DNA of 64,000 bases from Akkermansiaceae bacterium (GTDB lineage Bacteria; Verrucomicrobiota; Verrucomicrobiia; Verrucomicrobiales; Akkermansiaceae), in assembly GCA_013041925.1 (NCBI GenBank), contig JABDRB010000012.1, positions 248,001-312,000 of the forward strand, written 5' to 3'. Positions 41,984-51,207 of this stretch are shown in pieces (the first letter of the stretch is position 1; each line of letters opens with the position of its first letter). A model generated the notes under the pieces. It made no database searches. It was not told the origin of the DNA and saw only the letters and a program-made list of their open reading frames with translations. The position numbers and the translations under genes are program-made.

Positions 41984-44323
41984 ATGATCCGATCCGCCCT
42001 TATCCTGTCATCCTCCTGCCTGATTTTGTCACCCCTTCAGGCCGAACACCTGCTCTGGTATCAACAAGCCGCCGCCAATTGGAACGAAGCCCTCCCTGTC
42101 GGCAACGGCCGGATGGGTGCCATGGTTTTTGGCGACCCCAACAATGAACGTATCCAACTCAACGAGGACTCGATGTGGGCCGGTGAACTCAAAGATATCA
42201 AACTCGCCATCGGCACACCCACCGACCTCGCCGAAATACGCCAACTCATCGATGACAATCAACATGCCAAAGCGGATCAGGAAATCGTCAAGCGCTTCTC
42301 ACGCGGCGGAGTCCGACGCTCCCACCAAACACTCGGCGACCTCCACATCCATTGGAAAAACACCCGTCAACCAGCCACCGGTTACCGTCGCCAGCTTGAT
42401 TTAAAAACCGGCATCTCAACGACCACCTGGAAGCGGGGCAATACCACCTTCACCCAAGAAGTCTTCTGCTCAAACCCAGACGAGGCACTCTTGATCAAAC
42501 TCACCGCAAAGGGGACGGAAAATTTGCACTTCGATATCCGCCTCGACCGCCCCCTCGATCAAGGGACAACCACACACCACGTCAAAACTAACACCCACGG
42601 CGAGGTCCACTCCCTCACCATGACCGGCCAAGTCACCCAGGTAAATGCAAAGCTGCAGACCAAGCCAATCAAAGGAATGAAAGGCGTGCATTTCGCTGCC
42701 AACCTCGACGCCGTATCCGATGGTGGAACCATCAATACCTCCAACGACCACCTACAAGTCAAAGGAGCCAAAGCCGTCTATCTCAAACTCACCGCCGCCA
42801 CTGACTTCGGAGGACGCAAAATCAACATCACCCCTAACTCTACCGACAGCGCTACGCTCCCTGAAAAATTTAACACCCTGCGTAGCCGCCACACCCAAGA
42901 CCATGCCGCACTCTACAACCGGTGCCGTCTCGACCTTCCATCGTCCCCTGAACTCGCCAAACTCCCGACCGACCAACGATTTGCACAATTAAGAAATAAA
43001 AGCGACGATCTAGGCCTCGACGCCCTGATCTTCCACTACGGCCGCTACCTCCTCATCGCCTGCTCACGCACCAATGGCAACCCCGCCAACCTACAAGGAC
43101 TCTGGAACGAACACATTCAGGCCCCGTGGAATAACGACTACCACCTCAACATCAACCTCCAGATGAATTACTGGCCGGCCGAGGTCACCAACCTCAGCGA
43201 CACCCACCAACCCGTCTTCACTTGGATGCAACAGCTCGCAAAAAATGGTTCCGTCACAGCCAAAAAACAATACGGCATGCGCGGTTGGGTCGCCCACCAC
43301 GCATCCGAGCTCTTTGCCCAGACGGTTATGAAATCCGCGCGCACCAAATGGGGTGGATGGATCCACGGTGGCGGATGGATGTGCCAACACGTCTGGGACC
43401 ATTACGACTTCACACGGGACACCCACTTCCTGAAAGAAATCGGCTACCCACTCCTCTCAGGACAAGCGCGGTTCTACCTCGACTGGCTCGTTGAAAAAGA
43501 CGGAAAACTCATCTCCTACCCAGAATCATCCCCCGAAAATGGATTCCTCGACGACAACCAACAATACGTCTCCGCCTGCGCCAAAGCCGCCATGGGTCAA
43601 CAAATCATCACCGAGGTCCTCACCAACACGCTAGCCGCAGCCAAGGTGCTCGGTATCAACGACACCCTCACCAAGGAAATCACATCCGCCCTGCTAAAGC
43701 TTGATACAGGCCAGCACATCGGCCCAGACGGTCGACTGCTCGAGTGGGACAGACCTCGGCCCGAGGCCGAAATCGGCCACCGCCACCTCAGCCACCTCTA
43801 CGGGTTTCACCCAGGTACCAGCATTACCCATGAAAAAACACCCCAACTTCTGAAAGCCACAAAAAATTCCATCGACACCCGCGAGAAAAATGGATCCGTC
43901 GGCACAGGCTGGTCACGCGCATGGGCCATCAACATCTACGCTCGCCTCCGCGACGGCAACACCGCCCACTACCATCTGCGCGAAATGTTACGCACCCAGA
44001 CGATGAATAACGGCTTCAACAGCATCTTCGGTATTGAACGCCAAACCTTCCAAATCGAAGCCAACCTCGGCGCCACCGCTGGCGTGGCCGAGATGTTACT
44101 CCAATCACACGGCGGGTTCATCCACCTCCTCCCCGCCCTGCCTCAAGCTTGGCCCAACGGCACCATCAAGGGACTTCGCGCCCGCGGCGGCCACCATATT
44201 GACATCACTTGGAAAAAGGGCAAACTCACTGCCGCCACCATCACTCAGGGACCAGGAGATCTTCCCGCCATCCATCTGCAGGACGCCGCCCTTGAAAATG
44301 ACCCGCGTATCACCATCAAATAA
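41984..44323 (+). CDS. GH95 alpha-L-fucosidase
   Basis: A 779-residue secreted enzyme, signal MIRSALILSSSCLILSPLQA. GH95 enzymes hydrolyse alpha-1,2-linked L-fucose (or L-galactose) by inversion. Family blocks: WNEALPVGNGRMGAMVFGDP, IQLNEDSMWAGE, then NPANLQGLWNEHIQAPW and YHLNINLQMNYWPAEVTN with the catalytic asparagine region, LISYPESSPENGF with the acid-side Glu, HRHLSHLYGFHPG and the C-terminal FIHLLPALPQAWPNG. Full length. Preceded by the fucose-oxidation genes and followed by a transporter and mutarotase, it feeds the same pathway. The ATG 41984 is used; the frame is open 66 codons upstream, inside fucD. Confidence 0.93.
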   Translation: MIRSALILSSSCLILSPLQAEHLLWYQQAAANWNEALPVGNGRMGAMVFGDPNNERIQLNEDSMWAGELKDIKLAIGTPTDLAEIRQLIDDNQHAKADQEIVKRFSRGGVRRSHQTLGDLHIHWKNTRQPATGYRRQLDLKTGISTTTWKRGNTTFTQEVFCSNPDEALLIKLTAKGTENLHFDIRLDRPLDQGTTTHHVKTNTHGEVHSLTMTGQVTQVNAKLQTKPIKGMKGVHFAANLDAVSDGGTINTSNDHLQVKGAKAVYLKLTAATDFGGRKINITPNSTDSATLPEKFNTLRSRHTQDHAALYNRCRLDLPSSPELAKLPTDQRFAQLRNKSDDLGLDALIFHYGRYLLIACSRTNGNPANLQGLWNEHIQAPWNNDYHLNINLQMNYWPAEVTNLSDTHQPVFTWMQQLAKNGSVTAKKQYGMRGWVAHHASELFAQTVMKSARTKWGGWIHGGGWMCQHVWDHYDFTRDTHFLKEIGYPLLSGQARFYLDWLVEKDGKLISYPESSPENGFLDDNQQYVSACAKAAMGQQIITEVLTNTLAAAKVLGINDTLTKEITSALLKLDTGQHIGPDGRLLEWDRPRPEAEIGHRHLSHLYGFHPGTSITHEKTPQLLKATKNSIDTREKNGSVGTGWSRAWAINIYARLRDGNTAHYHLREMLRTQTMNNGFNSIFGIERQTFQIEANLGATAGVAEMLLQSHGGFIHLLPALPQAWPNGTIKGLRARGGHHIDITWKKGKLTAATITQGPGDLPAIHLQDAALENDPRITIK

Positions 44324-44354
44324 CGCAATTTAAGTCTACTCTCTATTATCTGTC

Positions 44355-46238
44355 ATGACGCCTCTCCCATTGCTCGCCACCATGGTAAATTCTGGAAAAA
44401 TCGACACCATTGATGTCGTTATCATCATCGCCTACCTCATCGGCATCGTCGGCATCGGACTCTATGCCGGCACCGTCATGAAAAAGAAAAAGGCAAAAGC
44501 TGGTGGCAGCGAAAGCCGCGACTACTTTCTCGCTGGCGGCACCTTGAAATGGCCGATGATCGGCCTCGCCCTCTTTGCCACCAATATCTCCTGTGTCCAC
44601 CTCGTATCACTCGCCCAGTCTGGGTTCGATACGGGCCTACTCAACGGTAACTTCGAATGGATGGCCGCCTTCACCCTCATCCTCCTCTCATTGTTTTTCG
44701 CCCCATTTTATATCAAATCCAAAGTCGCTACCCTGCCCGACTTTCTGGAAAAACGATACAACCGGACCTGCCGAGACATGCTTGCCGTCTTTTCCCTCGT
44801 CTCGGCCGTCATCGTGCACATCGGCTTCTCATTCCTCACCGGTGGCATCGTTCTGCATGACATTTTTAACGTCAATATCTATGTTGCCATCATCTCAATC
44901 GCCGCCCTGACAGCCGTCTACACCATCGTCGGAGGACTACTCGCCGTCGTCCTAACGGAAACAATCGAAACCATCGTCCTCCTTATCGGTGCCTCCATCA
45001 TCTCATACATCGCCTATCAAAAAATGGGTGGCTGGGACGCCATGACCGAGGTTCTGCACCAAACCAACGAACTCGGGGAAACAGAATCCCACAGGTTGTC
45101 GATGTTACGATCAGCCGATGACCCCGACGGCCTGCCATGGTTTGCCATCCTACTCGGCTACCCCGTGCTCGGCATTTGGTATTGGTGCGCCGACCAAACT
45201 ATCGTCCAACGCGTCCTCGGTGCCAAAGATGAAAACCATGCACGGGTCGGCCCACTCTTTGCCGGCATCGTCAAAATCATCCCCGTATTTATCTTTGTTC
45301 TGCCGGGGCTTCTCGCCTTCACTCTCTTTAAAACGGACAAGCTCGACATGAGCCAGAATATCAAACCTGATCTCGTCGATGTTCGCATTGCTTACGCTCA
45401 GGACAAATTTAAAATCGATCAACCGACCTATCAAAGACTCAGAGACGAAGGCGTGCTTAACCATCTCAAGCAACGCCACCTAACGATCGACCTAAAAGCC
45501 GCCAAAGACAAAAACTTGCTGGACGCCCCCACCCTTGCCGCTGCCAAGGAACTCGGCAAACCAGTCTACGAGACCAAAGGCGTCTACACCGCCATGATCA
45601 CCCAGCTTCTCCCCGTTGGTTTAAAAGGAGTCATCATCGCCGCCCTGATCGCCGCCCTCATGTCCACCGTTTCAGGCGCCCTCAACTCGATCTCAACACT
45701 TGCCGCCTACGACCTCTTCAAACGCTTTAAACCCGAAACTCCAGACCACCAACTCGTTACCATCGGTCGCATTGCCGCGGGCATCGCTCTCGTCCTCGCC
45801 ATCTCACTCGTACCATTCCTGATTAAAGCACCCAGCATCTTTAATGCCCTGAGTAACATCATCGCCCACATTGCAGCCCCCGTTACCTGCGTCTTCCTTC
45901 TCGGCGTTTTCTGGAAACGCGCCAATGCCTTTTCAGCACAATGGACCATGATTATCGGTGCTTTGGCCGGCATTACATGTTACGCGCTTGATATCTCGGA
46001 CCACATCACCGGAAGCTTTATGATGATGGCCTTCTACCTCTTCGTTTTCTGTGTAGTCATCCAGATTACACTCACACTTATAACCAAACACTCAGTACCC
46101 GAATCCAGCGCCCAACTCTGCTGGGACTCACCACTCGACCCCATCCGCCAACCCGGCTGGAACGGTATCGGTAACTACAAATTCCTTTCAGGCCTGCTCA
46201 TCGTGATCATGGTCGTGCTCTATTTCATCTTCCACTAA
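44355..46238 (+). CDS. SSS-family sodium/sugar symporter (fucose-linked)
   Basis: A 627-residue SLC5-type symporter beginning with a helix VVIIIAYLIGIVGIGLYAG. Family blocks are GLALFATNISCVHLVSLAQ, TLPDFLEKRY, AVYTIVGGLLAVVLTE, GIWYWCADQTIVQRVLGAK and GVIIAALIAALMSTVSGALNS. It also has an insert of about 85 hydrophilic residues (FKTDKLDMSQNI to LGKPVYETKG) at the same loop as the galactose-linked symporter, though the two inserts are unrelated in sequence. Placed directly after the fucosidase, 31 bases apart, and before the mutarotase, so L-fucose is the likely cargo. Confidence 0.83.
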   Translation: MTPLPLLATMVNSGKIDTIDVVIIIAYLIGIVGIGLYAGTVMKKKKAKAGGSESRDYFLAGGTLKWPMIGLALFATNISCVHLVSLAQSGFDTGLLNGNFEWMAAFTLILLSLFFAPFYIKSKVATLPDFLEKRYNRTCRDMLAVFSLVSAVIVHIGFSFLTGGIVLHDIFNVNIYVAIISIAALTAVYTIVGGLLAVVLTETIETIVLLIGASIISYIAYQKMGGWDAMTEVLHQTNELGETESHRLSMLRSADDPDGLPWFAILLGYPVLGIWYWCADQTIVQRVLGAKDENHARVGPLFAGIVKIIPVFIFVLPGLLAFTLFKTDKLDMSQNIKPDLVDVRIAYAQDKFKIDQPTYQRLRDEGVLNHLKQRHLTIDLKAAKDKNLLDAPTLAAAKELGKPVYETKGVYTAMITQLLPVGLKGVIIAALIAALMSTVSGALNSISTLAAYDLFKRFKPETPDHQLVTIGRIAAGIALVLAISLVPFLIKAPSIFNALSNIIAHIAAPVTCVFLLGVFWKRANAFSAQWTMIIGALAGITCYALDISDHITGSFMMMAFYLFVFCVVIQITLTLITKHSVPESSAQLCWDSPLDPIRQPGWNGIGNYKFLSGLLIVIMVVLYFIFH

Positions 46239-46252
46239 TCACCCCAACCACC

Positions 46253-46654
46253 ATGATCAAATACATCCTCACCACCATCCTCTGCACGCTGGTCCTGTCA
46301 AACTGCGCCAGCCTCAACCATGAACCTAAACGCTACTGCTGGGTCACCGGACTCAAACCTGAAAAAGCCGACTACTACCGGAAACTCCACGCCGACCCGT
46401 GGCCGAGCGTCACCAAGCAGCTCAAGGATTCCCACATTCAGAATTACTCCATCCACGAGATCGACATCAAAGGAAAAACACAGCTCATCGCCTACTTGGA
46501 ATACACGGGTAAGGATTTTGACGCCGACATGAAAAGATTGGCCTGCGATCCAGAAATCCAGCGCTGGTGGAAGGAAACGGACCCATGTCAAAGCCCACTC
46601 CCCCAAGCCAAAGGTATTTGGGCCGACACCAAGGAGATCTTCTTTCTCAAGTGA
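46253..46654 (+). CDS. RhaM/YiiL-type sugar mutarotase as a lipoprotein
   Basis: A 133-residue protein combining a lipoprotein signal (lipobox LSNC, Cys18) with a DUF718 L-rhamnose/L-fucose mutarotase domain: RYCWVTGLKPEKADYYRKLHADPWPSV holds the histidine and tryptophan of the YiiL active site, and HIQNYSIHEIDIKGKTQLIAYLEY matches the next strands; it ends RWWKETDPCQ. YiiL-type enzymes normally are cytoplasmic. Membrane anchoring would place anomer exchange of released fucose in the periplasm, before uptake by the adjacent symporter (14 bases upstream). Confidence 0.82.
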   Translation: MIKYILTTILCTLVLSNCASLNHEPKRYCWVTGLKPEKADYYRKLHADPWPSVTKQLKDSHIQNYSIHEIDIKGKTQLIAYLEYTGKDFDADMKRLACDPEIQRWWKETDPCQSPLPQAKGIWADTKEIFFLK

Positions 46655-46805
46655 TCACCACTCATCGGCACAGGGAGTTCCCCCGCCTAAAACACTTGCT
46701 TTCCACACGCAAAGGAAACACGGTTATCTTTCGTCCCACCCCACAATAATAGTTCGCTCATGGGCCTCAAAACCCAATGAATAACACATCACTCGCCCAT
46801 CTACC

Positions 46806-47852
46806 ATGCATGCCCCAATCAAAGGAATCTTCGTTCCCAATATAACACCCTATCACGATGACGGCTCACTGAACGAAGCTGAACTACGACGCATCGTCTC
46901 ATGGCTCATCGATCAAGGGGTTTCCGGCATCTACCCAAATGGTAGCATGGGTGAGTTCATCCGCCTTAGCTTCGATGAACGCAAGGAAATCATCCGCATC
47001 ATTGCCGACGAAGTAGATGGACGCATCCCCATCCTCGCAGGCGCCGCAGAACCTAACACCGACCTTGTCTTGGAAATGTGCCACCACTGCGCCGACCTCG
47101 GGTGCCGCGCTGTTTCCATCACCGGCCCCTACTACTTCAAGCCCAGTCAGGAAAGCATCGAAGCCTATTTCCGGGACCTCGCCGCACGCTCACCGATCGA
47201 CATCGTCATCTACAACATCCCAGCATTTGCCTCTGAAATCAGCCTCCCCGTGCTCACCCGTCTGGCACTCGAATGCCCACGGATCATCGGCACCAAGGAC
47301 AGCAGCGCCGACATGTGCCGCTTCCTCCACGTCATCAACTCAATCAAATCGCAGCGCCCTGACTTCAGCGTGCTTGTCGGCTGGGAGGAGCTCTTTATCC
47401 CTGCCATGATGATGGGTGGCGACGGAGGCACACTCTCCACCGCAGGCGTCGCTCCCGAGGTCATCATGAAAATGTACAACGACTGCGTGAACGGTAACTG
47501 GTCGCAGGCCAAGGATTTCCAGTATAAACTGCTTGAGCTTTTCCAAACCATGCTTACCGCTGCCAATTTCCCAACAGGATTCCGCCTCGGCTACGAAGCC
47601 CGAGGATTCACCCCTGGTGGGGTCCGCTTTCCCAACGCCCCAAGCGAAGAAAAAGACCTCGCTGCGATCACTTCAAAAATCTCCTGCCTGCTCAGCGATT
47701 GTGGCTTTGGCGATCTCGCCACATCCTGCAACATCCCAGACTTCCACACCCAGCCAACGTATTCCAGCGCAACTCCCGCCCAACCAACCGCAATGACATC
47801 CAGCGATGTCGAGACCATCGTCCAGAATGCCATAAAAAACCTTAAAGCCTAA
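46806..47852 (+). CDS. DapA-family aldolase, probable 2-keto-3-deoxy-L-fuconate aldolase
   Basis: A 348-residue member of the dihydrodipicolinate synthase/N-acetylneuraminate lyase superfamily. The Schiff-base lysine lies in GTKDSSADM (Lys164), the catalytic tyrosine in VIYNIPAF (Tyr136), and the pyruvate-carboxylate loop in NGSMGEFIRLS. In the fucose cluster its likely job is to split 2-keto-3-deoxy-L-fuconate to pyruvate and L-lactaldehyde. The C-terminal 45 residues (Ser/Thr/Pro-rich, ending MTSSDVETIVQNAIKNLKA) are beyond the usual fold. A 151-base gap precedes it, so it may have its own promoter. True DapA function is less likely given context. Confidence 0.78.
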   Translation: MHAPIKGIFVPNITPYHDDGSLNEAELRRIVSWLIDQGVSGIYPNGSMGEFIRLSFDERKEIIRIIADEVDGRIPILAGAAEPNTDLVLEMCHHCADLGCRAVSITGPYYFKPSQESIEAYFRDLAARSPIDIVIYNIPAFASEISLPVLTRLALECPRIIGTKDSSADMCRFLHVINSIKSQRPDFSVLVGWEELFIPAMMMGGDGGTLSTAGVAPEVIMKMYNDCVNGNWSQAKDFQYKLLELFQTMLTAANFPTGFRLGYEARGFTPGGVRFPNAPSEEKDLAAITSKISCLLSDCGFGDLATSCNIPDFHTQPTYSSATPAQPTAMTSSDVETIVQNAIKNLKA

Positions 47853-47903
47853 GCCGCCGACTTAGCCATCGCCCGCCCCCACGAGGCCCCTGTCAAACAG
47901 TCA

Positions 47904-49154
47904 CTAAAAGTTCATCCGGCCAATGTCCGTGCGTTTCTGGGCACCATCAAAATGAATTTTATCAAGCTCGGCATAAGCAGCATCCACTGCACTGAGGCGG
48001 TCATCACCGCCTGAAACCACGGCTAAAACGCGCCCGCCATTTGTTTCCCACTGGCCATCGGCATTACGCATGGTCCCTGCATGGTAGACGCGAGCATCAT
48101 CAACATGATCCAAGCCGGAAATGACATCGCCACTGCGTGAACTGGCAGGGTATCCGGCACTCGCTAGGATCAGGCAAACGCTCCAGCCTTCATCAAAGCT
48201 GAGAAGGTCTGATTTCAATTCACCCTTTGCTGCAGCAAGACAATAGCTTGCAATATCCCCCTGAACCAAGGGCATAACCGCCTGACACTCAGGGTCACCA
48301 AATCGGCAATTATACTCGATAATCTTCGGCCCGTCAGACGTCATCATCAATCCAAAGTAAAGATAACCACGGTATGGCAGACCATCCTTAACCAATCCGT
48401 CAACTGTAGGGCGAACAATTGTTTTTTCAATGAGCTTGAGCGTCTCGGCATCAATGAGCTGCCGACTTGCCACAGCACCCATCCCACCAGTGTTCGGGCC
48501 TTCATCATTATTACCAATCCGTTTATAATCACGAGCTGGAGTGAAGATCTGATACTCATCATCACACACGGCGGCAAAAATTGACACCTCTGGTCCGACC
48601 AAGCATTCCTCGACCAAAAGCCGCCCCGCGCCAAACTTCCGCTCGACCAGCACCTCATTAAGGAACGCCTCGGCACTCGCCTCATCGGCACACACCGCCA
48701 CGCCCTTACCTGCTGCCAGACCATCAAACTTGAGAACCGTCGGGTAATTGCCATGGATCGCCGCACGTGCTTCATCGATGTCGGCGCAACCCGTGGCGGC
48801 ACCCGTTGGGATGCTGTGACGTAACATGAACTCCTTGGCAAACTCCTTACTCGCCTCCAGTTGAGCCGATTGCTTGTGTGGCCCCCAACAAGGAATCCCG
48901 ACACGTTCACAAAGATTCGCAAGCCCCTCGTCCTTGACCAGGTAACTTTCTTCGCCCGCGATACAAAGGTCAATGGCATGGGTGCTCATCCAATCAATCA
49001 GACTATGCAATCCGTCCACATCCACACTCGCGGCCATAGGGGCAATGGCATCACTACCCGGAAAACAATAAACTTCAGTCTCCACGGGAGACTCCTTCAA
49101 TGCCGTAATCAATGCGTGTTCACGCCCACCTTTTCCAACAACAAGAATTTTCAT
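47904..49154 (-). CDS. purD: Phosphoribosylamine-glycine ligase
   Basis: Joins glycine to phosphoribosylamine in purine synthesis. The 416-residue ATP-grasp enzyme begins MKILVVGKGGREHAL, then shows VLKFDGLAAGKGVAV, RLLVEECLVGPEVSIFA, PARDYKRIGNNDEGPNTGGMGA and EYNCRFGDPECQAVMPL, all family signatures. The frame is open 29 codons upstream of 49154 but those residues are not conserved. It converges with the aldolase gene and is divergent from the ppiD-like gene. Confidence 0.95.
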   Translation of the reverse strand: MKILVVGKGGREHALITALKESPVETEVYCFPGSDAIAPMAASVDVDGLHSLIDWMSTHAIDLCIAGEESYLVKDEGLANLCERVGIPCWGPHKQSAQLEASKEFAKEFMLRHSIPTGAATGCADIDEARAAIHGNYPTVLKFDGLAAGKGVAVCADEASAEAFLNEVLVERKFGAGRLLVEECLVGPEVSIFAAVCDDEYQIFTPARDYKRIGNNDEGPNTGGMGAVASRQLIDAETLKLIEKTIVRPTVDGLVKDGLPYRGYLYFGLMMTSDGPKIIEYNCRFGDPECQAVMPLVQGDIASYCLAAAKGELKSDLLSFDEGWSVCLILASAGYPASSRSGDVISGLDHVDDARVYHAGTMRNADGQWETNGGRVLAVVSGGDDRLSAVDAAYAELDKIHFDGAQKRTDIGRMNF

Positions 49155-49427
49155 CTCGGGAAATGAAGCGAAGCCGAGCCGAAAAAACAAGTGTTTCTCC
49201 GTCGACATCGGTATTTTTTTACATCCCGAGGGGTTGTCCACCCGCCCCTATGGCCATGCATGAGGTCAAATCACCCTTAATCTCGCATCCCCCATCGAGC
49301 CAGCTCTGAGTCAAACTCCTGATTTGCCCGTAAATTTTAGGCTTTAGTATTGCTACATGGGCAATCTCTCACTAAGTTCCCGCGCCTGTCCGCATCTAAG
49401 GACATCAACCTCACTCTTTTATCTGCC

Positions 49428-51173
49428 ATGATCGAAAATATGCGTAAATACACCGTCCTGATGGCGGTCGTCTTCGTCCTGCTTGGCGCAGGATTTTTAT
49501 TCACCATGAACAACGGCACATCTAGCCGTGGCGGCGGCAGCGGACCGACCGTGCTCGAGGTCTACGACCGCGTGCTCGACCAACAGGAATACCGCCGAAT
49601 GGGTGACGCCACCCTGCAACTCGCATCCGATGCCGGTCTGCACAACTACGTTAACTTCCTCATGGTTCCCGACATCCGACAACTGCAACAAGCTATGCAG
49701 CTCATGCGATACGGATACCCGAACTACTACGTCACCATGGGCAGAAACCTGACCACACAAGACTTTAACCGCTTCGTCGCCAACCGCATCATCCTCCAAC
49801 GTGCCATGGATGAAATGGGCATCTACGCCAGCGAGGAAGAAATCACCGAGACACTCAAAACATCCCAACGCTTTGCCCCTGGCGGGAAATACGATGCCGG
49901 CGCCTACTCGACCTTCGTCGAAAAACGTCTGGGGAAACTCGGCATGACCGAGAAATACCTGCGCGAAATCGTCCGCGAAAGCCTCTGCCTGAATCAATTG
50001 ATCAACATCGTTGGAGGCGGCCTGATCCCGCCACGATCCGGCGTCCGCGATCAACTCGAAGCACAGGCACAGACGGTCACCCTAGCACGCATCGTCTTCA
50101 ACCGTGATGACTTTGTCGAAAAGGAAAACCCTACCGAGGAAGAAATCAAAGCCTACTGGGAAGCGCACCAAGATGCGTATCAAACCGAGGAAAAACGGCG
50201 TATCCATTACCTCCTGCTCGATATCCCAGAAGAGGAAAAGAAAGAAGACAACAAATCCGCCGATGCTGCCACTCCGGCATCCACCGACCCAGCAGTCGCA
50301 GCCAAGGATGCCGCGGAAAAAGCCAAAAAAGAAGCCGACGCCAAAGCGGTCAAAGAAGAAGCCCGACTCAAGGCATCCCGTGCACTCAGAAGAGAAATCG
50401 ATGAAATCGCCCAAGAAATTGACGATAATTTCAACGACAAAAAACCGCTCGACCTCGCCGCCATACTCACCAAGCGAAACCACAGCCTAGTCGAAACTAA
50501 ACTCTTCGACAGCCATAACCTGCCCAAAGAATTGGCTGACCTCACCCTGCGCGGCAATGTCAACCGTGGCCGCACCCTGTCGCAGTTGATCTTCTCAACA
50601 CGCCAGTCGACTGACCCCTACGATCTCATCTCCGACCCCCTCCCCGTTGGTGATGATGGCTGGCTCATCTTCACCCTCGAAGAAACCATCACCCCCGTGC
50701 TTTTGGACTACGCCACGGCTCGCAATAAAGCACGCGCCCAACTCATTGCCGAAAATGCGGACAGAAAAGTGAAAGTAGCCACCAAAGAAGCACGGGACGC
50801 CATTGTCGCCATCATGGAATCAGGTAAGACCTTTGATGAAGCCGCCAAGGAAAAAAGTCTGGTGCCCGTCCAGATTGGCCCCTTTTCTGCCACGGGCACG
50901 GCCCCTAAGGACGAGCCTAGCTACCAAGTTTTGCACCGCACTGCCAGCGGTCTCAATCCAGGAGACGTATCCGAGCCCATCGATGAAAACGACCGTTCTC
51001 TCTTCATTTACGTCGATCAACGTGAACTCGAAGACACCGAGGAAAACAAAAACAGAATCGACAACACTCTGAAAGCGACAAAAAGCGACCTGATGATGCT
51101 GACATTCTTAAATTGGATCAACCACCAGTATCAGAATGCTGGGGTTAAAGGCGCCGCCACCGAGGAAGAATAA
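49428..51173 (+). CDS. Membrane-anchored SurA/PpiD-like peptidyl-prolyl isomerase
   Basis: A 581-residue periplasmic folding factor. It starts with a membrane anchor (YTVLMAVVFVLLGAGFLF) not followed by a cleavage site, as in PpiD, then a SurA N-like helical region (about 55-210). A charged Ala/Lys-rich helix at about 265-310 (AAKDAAEKAKKEADAKAVKEE) is a likely long coil. A C-terminal part with TFDEAAKEKSLVPVQIGPFSATG and DENDRSLFIYVDQRE resembles the PpiD rotamase/C-terminal region. A full parvulin active site is not obvious, so chaperone activity may dominate. Stop is 34 bases before metG. Confidence 0.72.
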   Translation: MIENMRKYTVLMAVVFVLLGAGFLFTMNNGTSSRGGGSGPTVLEVYDRVLDQQEYRRMGDATLQLASDAGLHNYVNFLMVPDIRQLQQAMQLMRYGYPNYYVTMGRNLTTQDFNRFVANRIILQRAMDEMGIYASEEEITETLKTSQRFAPGGKYDAGAYSTFVEKRLGKLGMTEKYLREIVRESLCLNQLINIVGGGLIPPRSGVRDQLEAQAQTVTLARIVFNRDDFVEKENPTEEEIKAYWEAHQDAYQTEEKRRIHYLLLDIPEEEKKEDNKSADAATPASTDPAVAAKDAAEKAKKEADAKAVKEEARLKASRALRREIDEIAQEIDDNFNDKKPLDLAAILTKRNHSLVETKLFDSHNLPKELADLTLRGNVNRGRTLSQLIFSTRQSTDPYDLISDPLPVGDDGWLIFTLEETITPVLLDYATARNKARAQLIAENADRKVKVATKEARDAIVAIMESGKTFDEAAKEKSLVPVQIGPFSATGTAPKDEPSYQVLHRTASGLNPGDVSEPIDENDRSLFIYVDQRELEDTEENKNRIDNTLKATKSDLMMLTFLNWINHQYQNAGVKGAATEEE

Positions 51174-51207
51174 CTTCAGCACCCCTCACCCTCCCCCGCA
51201 ACCTGAC

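Noticed and set aside
34936-47852. Sugar-use cluster as a tRNA-associated genomic island
   Set aside because: No integrase, no transposase and no second copy of the tRNA 3' end was seen, and base composition and gene density look like the neighbours.
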